From Palsa-883 sp963826975 (GTDB taxonomy: Bacteria; Pseudomonadota; Alphaproteobacteria; Acetobacterales; Acetobacteraceae), in the NCBI GenBank assembly GCA_963826975.1, contig CAWGZJ010000003.1, positions 1,054,001-1,118,000 on the forward strand: a DNA stretch of 64,000 bases. Direction: 5' to 3'. Position 1 is the stretch's first letter; each line of letters opens with the position of its first letter. The notes under the pieces are model-generated. The model did not search any database and had not been told where the DNA came from. It saw only the letters and a program-made list of their open reading frames with translations. Positions 59,373 through 64,000 of the stretch are shown here, piece by piece. The position numbers and the translations under genes were made by a program.

Positions 59373-60496
59373 GGCGCCTGCCTCCGCTCCGCGCGCGTAT
59401 CGACACTGGCCACTGTCGACAATCCAGGCCGCAACATGCGCAGCGCGGCATCGCCGGGATCGAGCATCACGCGGACCGGCACGCGCTGCACGATCTTGGT
59501 GAAGTTGCCGGTTGCGTTCTCTGCCGGAATGACGCTGAAGACCGCGCCGGTGCCGGGCGCCAGGCTGGCGACATGGCCATGGAAGGCGTGGCCGGGCAGC
59601 ACGTCGGCGGCGACGGTGGCGGCGTCGCCGTCCACCATGTGGGTAAGCTGGTCTTCCTTGAAGTTGGCATCCACCCACAGCCCGTCGGAGGGGATGATCG
59701 AGATCAGGTAGGCGCCCGCGGCGACGTAGGCACCGACCTGCGCCGCGCGGTTGCCCACGTAGCCGTCGATCGGCGAACGGACCTCGGTGTAGCCAAGGTT
59801 CAGCTGTGCGGTCTGCAAGTCGGACCGCGACTGCGCGACGTCGGCTTCGGCCTCGGTCACCTGCGCTGCCAGCACCTTGACCTGCTGGCGCGCGGCCTCG
59901 AGCGAGGCGGCCGCGGCAGTCACGGCGGACCGGCCCTGGTGCTCCAGCGCGGTGGTCCTCTGCTGATCCTGCCGGGAACCCGCTGGGGTCTGCGCCAGGA
60001 TGCGGTAACGATCGGCGTCCTGGGCGGCGAATTCCCACTGCGCGGACTTCGCTGCCAGGTCGGCTTCCTGCTGGCGGATGGTGGACTGCTGCAGGATGTA
60101 TTGCGCGCGCAACGCGTCGAGCGCCGCCAGCCGCGCATCGACCACCGCCGCCGCATGGTCGAGGGCGGCCTGGAAGTCGCGCTGGTCGAGCCGGATCAGC
60201 ACCTGGCCGGCTTTGACGTGCTGGTTGTCGGTGACCAGGACCTCGGCCACGAAACCGGCGACGTGCGGCGCGATGGAGGTGACGTTGCCGCCGACATACG
60301 CGTCATCGGTGCTCTCGATGAAGCGCCCGTTGGTCCACCACTCGTGGCCGTACCAGGCGGCGCCAGCGAGAATGGCGAGCGCCACGCCGGCCAGGGCAAG
60401 GCGCCGCGATCCGAGCCGGCGCGCGCCGCGCCATGCCGGGCGCTTGGTGATGGTGGGTGCCGCGTCGGTTTCCCTGGCGAGGACGGTGCTAGACAT
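59369..60496 (-). CDS. emrA: Membrane fusion adaptor EmrA
   Basis: A 375-residue periplasmic adaptor: one N-terminal membrane helix, a biotinyl-lipoyl-like half (STDDAYVGGNVTSIAPHVAG and VLVTDNQHVKAGQVLIRLDQ), a long coiled-coil hairpin rich in Ala/Gln (about residues 105-215), and the second lipoyl and beta-barrel parts (TEVRSPIDGYVGNRAAQVGA, DANFKEDQL). It links EmrB to an outer-membrane channel. The start overlaps the 3' end of the hxlR-type gene by 8 bp. Confidence 0.94.
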   Translation of the reverse strand: MSSTVLARETDAAPTITKRPAWRGARRLGSRRLALAGVALAILAGAAWYGHEWWTNGRFIESTDDAYVGGNVTSIAPHVAGFVAEVLVTDNQHVKAGQVLIRLDQRDFQAALDHAAAVVDARLAALDALRAQYILQQSTIRQQEADLAAKSAQWEFAAQDADRYRILAQTPAGSRQDQQRTTALEHQGRSAVTAAAASLEAARQQVKVLAAQVTEAEADVAQSRSDLQTAQLNLGYTEVRSPIDGYVGNRAAQVGAYVAAGAYLISIIPSDGLWVDANFKEDQLTHMVDGDAATVAADVLPGHAFHGHVASLAPGTGAVFSVIPAENATGNFTKIVQRVPVRVMLDPGDAALRMLRPGLSTVASVDTRAERRQAP

Positions 60497-61085
60497 GGGT
60501 GGCCCCCGTTTGTGATGTGGCGCGACTGGGTGTGGTTGCGCGACTGGGTGCGGTCGCGAGGTGCGTATCCCCAGGGGCGCCAGCTGGGGCGCCGGCGACG
60601 GCGCGGGCGACCACGCCGTGCCGCCGGAGGGTGTATTCGTCGGCGGCGGGGCCGGCGGCCGAGCGGAAGGCCGGGGGGGTCATCTCGCGGCCGCTGGCGC
60701 GGTCCACCAGCACCGGGTCCGCGAGCGCGCCGGTCACCGCGTCCACCAGTACGACGCTGGGTCCCTCGGGTGCGAAATGCCGGTTGCCCCAGGCGAGCAG
60801 CGACCAGAGCACCGGCCGAAAATCGCGGCCGCGCTCGGTCAGCCGGTATTCGTAACGTGGCGGCCGGTCGCTGTAGCGATGCCGCTGGAGCATCCCGGCC
60901 TCGACCAGGCCGTTGAGCCGCCGGGTCAGGATGTTCGGGGCGATACGAAGGCTTTTCTGGAACTGCTCGAACCGGGTCGAGCCGAGATTGGCATCGCGCA
61001 GGATGAGGATGCTCCACCACTCACCGACGCGCTGCAGGCTACGGGCGACTGGACATTGCCGGGTTTCTAAGCTGGTGCGGCGCAT
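60489..61085 (-). CDS. HxlR family transcriptional regulator with repeat tail
   Basis: A winged-helix regulator of the HxlR family (198 residues from 61085). The sensor Cys is in TRQCPVARSLQRVGEWWSIL; FEQFQKSLRIAPNILTRRLN and YRLTERGRDFRPVLWSLLAW complete the DNA-binding domain. A C-terminal extension follows, ending in THLATAPSRATTPSRATSQT, coded by an 18-bp repeat. It heads the emrA-emrB operon and probably controls it. An upstream ATG at 61115 lies within the predicted promoter zone, so the Met at 61085 is preferred. Confidence 0.88.
   Translation of the reverse strand: MRRTSLETRQCPVARSLQRVGEWWSILILRDANLGSTRFEQFQKSLRIAPNILTRRLNGLVEAGMLQRHRYSDRPPRYEYRLTERGRDFRPVLWSLLAWGNRHFAPEGPSVVLVDAVTGALADPVLVDRASGREMTPPAFRSAAGPAADEYTLRRHGVVARAVAGAPAGAPGDTHLATAPSRATTPSRATSQTGATHV
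60521..60556 (-). repeat. 2 x 18-bp tandem repeat at the 3' end of the hxlR-type gene
   Basis: GCGCGACTGGGTGTGGTT (60521-60538) is followed by GCGCGACTGGGTGCGGTC (60539-60556). On the coding strand this gives two APSRAT/TPSRAT-type hexads. Confidence 0.88.
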
Positions 61086-61109
61086 TGGTGGGGCCCTGTG
61101 GGTAGCATG

Positions 61110-61158
61110 ATGCAAGTGATAACGAACTCACTTTCATAATGCAAGTCACAAATTGTGT
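61110..61158 (-). promoter_or_regulatory. hxlR-emrAB promoter with operator-like repeats
   Basis: On the minus strand TTGCAT (61144-61139), a 17-bp spacer and TATCAC (61121-61116) form a fair promoter for hxlR-emrA-emrB. The direct repeat ATGCAAGT (61110-61117 and 61139-61146), the dyad AGTGA/TCACT across the spacer and TCACAAATTGTGTGA just upstream are candidates for HxlR binding. Confidence 0.55.
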
Positions 61159-61215
61159 GATGTCGGAGGGCTGGGGGTCCGAAGTGCGCCGCTGGGCGTT
61201 TTCCGTCGGGCCGGT

Positions 61216-61254
61216 GGAACGGACTGGGGGAACAGACTCGCGGAACGGACTGGG
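61216..61254 (+). repeat. 3 x 13-bp tandem repeat
   Basis: GGAACGGACTGGG (61216-61228), GGAACAGACTCGC (61229-61241) and GGAACGGACTGGG (61242-61254), with a fourth diverged copy after it. It lies in the leader of the first of the two tandem membrane genes. Confidence 0.9.
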
Positions 61255-61328
61255 GGGAAACGCGCACGCAACCTGCCGGGGGCTAGACCCCGCACGAACC
61301 CAACTGACACCGAGAGCGGGGCCGGCCA

Positions 61329-62969
61329 GTGACTTCCAGCAGCGGGACCATCGAGGCTGGTTGGCGGACGGCACCGCCGATCGAGCGCATCACCGCGCTG
61401 CTGGACACACACGCTGCCTGGTGGTCGATCTGTGCTGCGACGTGCGCGCTTCTACTGGCGCCGCTGTTCCTGGTCGATGTGCCGCCGCTGCTCGATTACC
61501 CGAACCATCTGGCGCGGATGTACGTACTAGCCTCCGGTGTGCACGACCCGATCCTGTCGAGCATGTACGAGCAGCACTGGGCGATCATCCCCAACCTCGC
61601 GATCGATCTGGTGATGCCGGAAATGCTCAGGCTCCTGCCGATATACGTGGCGGGGCGCGTGGTGCTGGGCGTCACTTTGCTGCTGCCGCTGGCTGGCGTG
61701 ATCGTCTATCACCGCGTCGCATTCGGTGTCCGCTCCTACTGGCCGCTGGCCGTGGCGCTGGCCGCCTACAACGGGCTATTCATTGCCGGCTTCATGAACT
61801 TCCTGCTCGCGCTTGGCATGGCGTTGCTGGCAGCGTCGGCATGGCTGCGCTGGCGCGAGACGCATCCGGTATGGGTGACGCTGTGCGGTGTGTTGGCGAC
61901 CGTTGCGATCTTTTTCATGCACCTGTTCGGCCTGGTCTTCCTTGCCGTGCTGCTCGGCAGCGAGGAGCTGGTCACTCACTGGCGGCTGCGGCGGACGACC
62001 GGGGCGCGCTGGTCCCACCAGCCGCGGCGCGTGCTGATGGGCGTGATTGCCTTCACACCACCCGCCGTGCTGTGCCTTATGGCGCCGCTGAATCATGTCG
62101 ATAGCGTTGTGATGTATCGGCCGCTATGGCAAAAGCTGTACGGCCTGACGGAGCCGTTCCTGGCCTATGACGGCTTCGTGGACGAGGCGACTGGGACCAT
62201 ATTCCTGGCCGGTCTCTATCTCGCCTGCCGCTATCGCCAGCTGCGGTTCGCGCATGGCGCCGCGCTGGCGCTGTTTGTGCTGCTGGTTGCCTACCTGGCC
62301 TGTCCGTTCGTTGCGAAAGGCACCGCATTCATCGATGCACGCTTTCCTATCATGATCGGGCTGCTGCTGTTCGCCGGCCTGCGACCAGCGATGCTGACTC
62401 CTCGTGCGCGCATCACCATCGCCACGGTGCTGGCGCTGGTCTTCATCGGACGCATGGCAAGCGTCGCGGAGGTGTGGCTCGATCACAACCGCGACCTTGC
62501 CGACTTGCGCCAGGTCATCACGGCGGTCGCTCCCGGCAGTCGCGTTCTGGTGGTTTCGGTCGATCCGCAGGACGCGCCCGACTACTGGGCCGGGGTGCCC
62601 CGGGGTCGGGGCGGGCCAGGCTCCTTCCGGCTCGACATCCATCTGCCCGCGCTGCTGCTGATCGAGCACAAAGCGTTTTTTCCATGCCTGTTCACCGTGC
62701 CAACCAAACAGCCACTCGTCCTGCGACCGCCGTATGATCAGCTCGGTGGCATCGAGTGCCAGCCGCCCGATTGGCAGTCGCTCGTGGTCGGCTACAGCGT
62801 CCACTCAATACAGCCCGAGCCTTATCTGCGGAATTGGCAATGCAACTATGACTATGTGCTGCTGCTGAACGCCGGTGGCGCCGGTGACCTGCAACGCTTC
62901 CTGCCAGACCACCTTGCGCTGCTGGCTGCCACCGACATCGCGGCGCTGTATCGTATCCGGCCCAACTGA
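61329..62969 (+). CDS. Polytopic membrane protein, first of two tandem paralogs
   Basis: A 546-residue protein with about 10 membrane helices and a C-terminal soluble domain (from about residue 400). VDVPPLLDYPNHLARMYVLA, then YEQHWAIIPNLAIDLVMPEM and LGMALLAASAWLRWRETHPV are the best-conserved parts, shared at high identity with the next gene. The Asp/His-bearing first outer loop (LLDYPNHLAR) resembles the acidic loop of GT-C glycosyltransferases, but no named family is recognised. GTG 61329 gives the best start; no ATG fits. The leader is also similar to that of the following paralog. Confidence 0.75.
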   Translation: MTSSSGTIEAGWRTAPPIERITALLDTHAAWWSICAATCALLLAPLFLVDVPPLLDYPNHLARMYVLASGVHDPILSSMYEQHWAIIPNLAIDLVMPEMLRLLPIYVAGRVVLGVTLLLPLAGVIVYHRVAFGVRSYWPLAVALAAYNGLFIAGFMNFLLALGMALLAASAWLRWRETHPVWVTLCGVLATVAIFFMHLFGLVFLAVLLGSEELVTHWRLRRTTGARWSHQPRRVLMGVIAFTPPAVLCLMAPLNHVDSVVMYRPLWQKLYGLTEPFLAYDGFVDEATGTIFLAGLYLACRYRQLRFAHGAALALFVLLVAYLACPFVAKGTAFIDARFPIMIGLLLFAGLRPAMLTPRARITIATVLALVFIGRMASVAEVWLDHNRDLADLRQVITAVAPGSRVLVVSVDPQDAPDYWAGVPRGRGGPGSFRLDIHLPALLLIEHKAFFPCLFTVPTKQPLVLRPPYDQLGGIECQPPDWQSLVVGYSVHSIQPEPYLRNWQCNYDYVLLLNAGGAGDLQRFLPDHLALLAATDIAALYRIRPN

Positions 62970-63203
62970 CCGGATCACGCTGGCGCGGGCGTATCGGTCC
63001 AATCCTTGTGCCGGCTGGTGCAAGACCCACGAAGGACGTGAACAAGGAATTGGCGGCGCTTCGCATCAAGCCAAGCAAGGATCTTGCGTGAAGCGCCATC
63101 ACTCACTCCTTCGCCTTTGTCCCTGCGCCGGAGAAACGCGGTTGCAACCGTCCGAGCATTAGACCCGACGCCGACGCAAGCGACACCGAGCGCGGGGCCG
63201 GTC
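62970..63203. other. Spacer between tandem paralogs with duplicated leader
   Basis: The last 80 bp (about 63120-63203) match the leader of the first paralog in order: a GAAACGCG word, then GACACCGAGCGCGGGGCCGG directly before the start (GACACCGAGAGCGGGGCCGG at 61308-61327). The duplication therefore included the leader. Confidence 0.7.
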
Positions 63204-64000
63204 ATGGCGCATGGTGGAAGTGACCCGATCCGATGGCCGGGCGGTGGCAAAGCGCCCCGCTTCGCCTGGCCGCTGCCAGAGCGATCGTCGCCGTCCTCCG
63301 TCGCCGCGTGGTGGCCGGCGCTAGCGAGCGAACGCATCACCGCGCCGGCCGCCAGCCGGGCGGCGTGGTGGGCGGCGTTTGGCTTCGTCTGCGCGACCCT
63401 GCTGGTGCCGCTATTGCTGGTCGATGTGCCGCCGCTGCTCGACTATCCGAACCATCTCGCGCGCATGTACGTGCTCGCGTTCGGCGCGCACGATCCGATC
63501 CTGTCGCGAATGTACGAACAGCACTGGGCGATCATCCCCAATCTGGCGATCGACCTCGTGTTGCCGGAGATGCTGAAGCTCCTGCCGATTTACCTGGCGG
63601 GGCGCCTGGTGCTTGCGGCCACGCTGCTGATGCCGCTGGTTGGGGTAATCGCCTACCACCGCGCGGCCTTCCGTGTCCGCTCCTACTGGCCGTTGGCCGC
63701 TGGCCTGACCGCCTACAACGCGCTGTTCCTGCTCGGCTTCATGAACTTCCTGCTCAGCCTCGGCATGGCGCTGCTCGCGGCGGCAGCGTGGTTGCGGTGG
63801 CGCGAGTCACGCCCAGTATGGGTCACGGTGCTCGGCGCGCTGGCGACCGTCGCGATCTTCTTCATGCATCTGTTCGGCCTGCTGTTCCTGGCGGTGCTGC
63901 TCGGCAGCGAGGAGTTGATCAGGTTCTGGCGGCTTCGGTGGACAACTGGGGTGGGGTGGCCCCATCTGCTGCGCCGCATGGTGATGGGTGCGATCGCCTT
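63204..64000 (+). CDS. Polytopic membrane protein, second tandem paralog (cut by window end)
   Basis: Open from ATG 63204 to the window edge (265 codons). After an unrelated N-terminus of about 60 residues it repeats the first paralog almost residue for residue: LLVDVPPLLDYPNHLARMYV, YEQHWAIIPNLAIDLVLPEM, FMNFLLSLGMALLAAAAWLR and TVAIFFMHLFGLLFLAVLLG. Same unknown function; presumably a recent tandem duplication. Its N-terminal part is longer than in the first copy. Confidence 0.72.
   Translation, partial: MAHGGSDPIRWPGGGKAPRFAWPLPERSSPSSVAAWWPALASERITAPAASRAAWWAAFGFVCATLLVPLLLVDVPPLLDYPNHLARMYVLAFGAHDPILSRMYEQHWAIIPNLAIDLVLPEMLKLLPIYLAGRLVLAATLLMPLVGVIAYHRAAFRVRSYWPLAAGLTAYNALFLLGFMNFLLSLGMALLAAAAWLRWRESRPVWVTVLGALATVAIFFMHLFGLLFLAVLLGSEELIRFWRLRWTTGVGWPHLLRRMVMGAIA

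Noticed and set aside
59373..60038. Extended N-terminus of the emrB frame
   Set aside because: The upstream part is antisense-like sequence within emrA; the GTG at 59372 coupled to the emrA stop is the real start.

Overview
This window looks like a chromosome segment of a GC-rich alphaproteobacterium, most likely of the family Acetobacteraceae. The evidence is gene order and protein similarity: the rpoB/rpoC and ribosomal protein sequences, an ATP12 chaperone gene, a PEP-CTERM protein, and the alphaproteobacterial order rplO-secY-adk-rpsM-rpsK-rpoA-rplQ. Genus cannot be decided from the sequence alone.

Layout. 1-12.3 kb is accessory: an HGGxSTG-type ORF full of tandem repeats, an MBL-fold hydrolase, a small membrane protein, ethanolamine ammonia-lyase eutB/eutC with a reverse-oriented secreted-protein gene between them, a duplicated-domain regulator, an AT-richer gap, an IS630-type transposase, a PEP-CTERM protein and an Nramp-related transporter. 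12.8-42.2 kb is one long plus-strand block of translation and transcription genes: rplK-rplA-rplJ-rplL-rpoB-rpoC, a strong terminator, a promoter, rpsL-rpsG-tuf, a terminator, rpsJ-rplC-rplD-rplW-rplB-rpsS-rplV-rpsC-rplP-rpmC-rpsQ-rplN-rplX-rplE-rpsN-rpsH-rplF-rplR-rpsE-rpmD-rplO, then secY-adk, a promoter, and rpsM-rpsK-rpoA-rplQ. fusA is missing between rpsG and tuf, and secE-nusG are missing before rplK. 42.2-51.9 kb holds housekeeping genes: a 2OG-Fe(II) oxygenase, a YcaQ/AlkX-type glycosylase, a YecA-like protein, rarA, an RluC-type pseudouridine synthase, an AsmA-like protein, an ATP12 chaperone, an acylphosphatase, lipB and tRNA-Leu(GAG). 52.0-56.0 kb is a compact minus-strand operon (large membrane protein, UbiA-type prenyltransferase, HAD phosphatase, GtrA) that resembles a polyprenyl-phosphate-pentose surface glycosylation module. 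56.3-61.1 kb has a Tat-exported SMP-30/gluconolactonase protein and an hxlR-emrA-emrB efflux operon. 61.3 kb to the end holds two tandem paralogous membrane proteins, the second cut by the window edge.

The strongest unexplained signal is a genome habit seen at about twenty places: short tandem duplications (units of 12, 13, 14, 15, 16, 18, 20, 27, 30 and 51 bp) placed at gene ends and leaders. Some copy the stop codon and Shine-Dalgarno region (rplA, rpsH/rplF, rpoA/rplQ). Where the unit is a multiple of three they add 4-, 5-, 9-, 10- or 17-residue repeats to proteins, including L4, L5, S17, L29, EutB and EutC. A second layer of repeats consists of long extragenic palindromes, three of them inside the ribosomal/RNA polymerase block.

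A caution on sequence quality: rpoB, rpoC, secY, adk, rpsM, the ubiA-like gene and the regulator at 7 kb all need single-base frame corrections. Nearly all are +1 insertions and seven lie in 1.9 kb of secY-adk-rpsM. I treat them as probable sequence errors in intact genes and describe each position.
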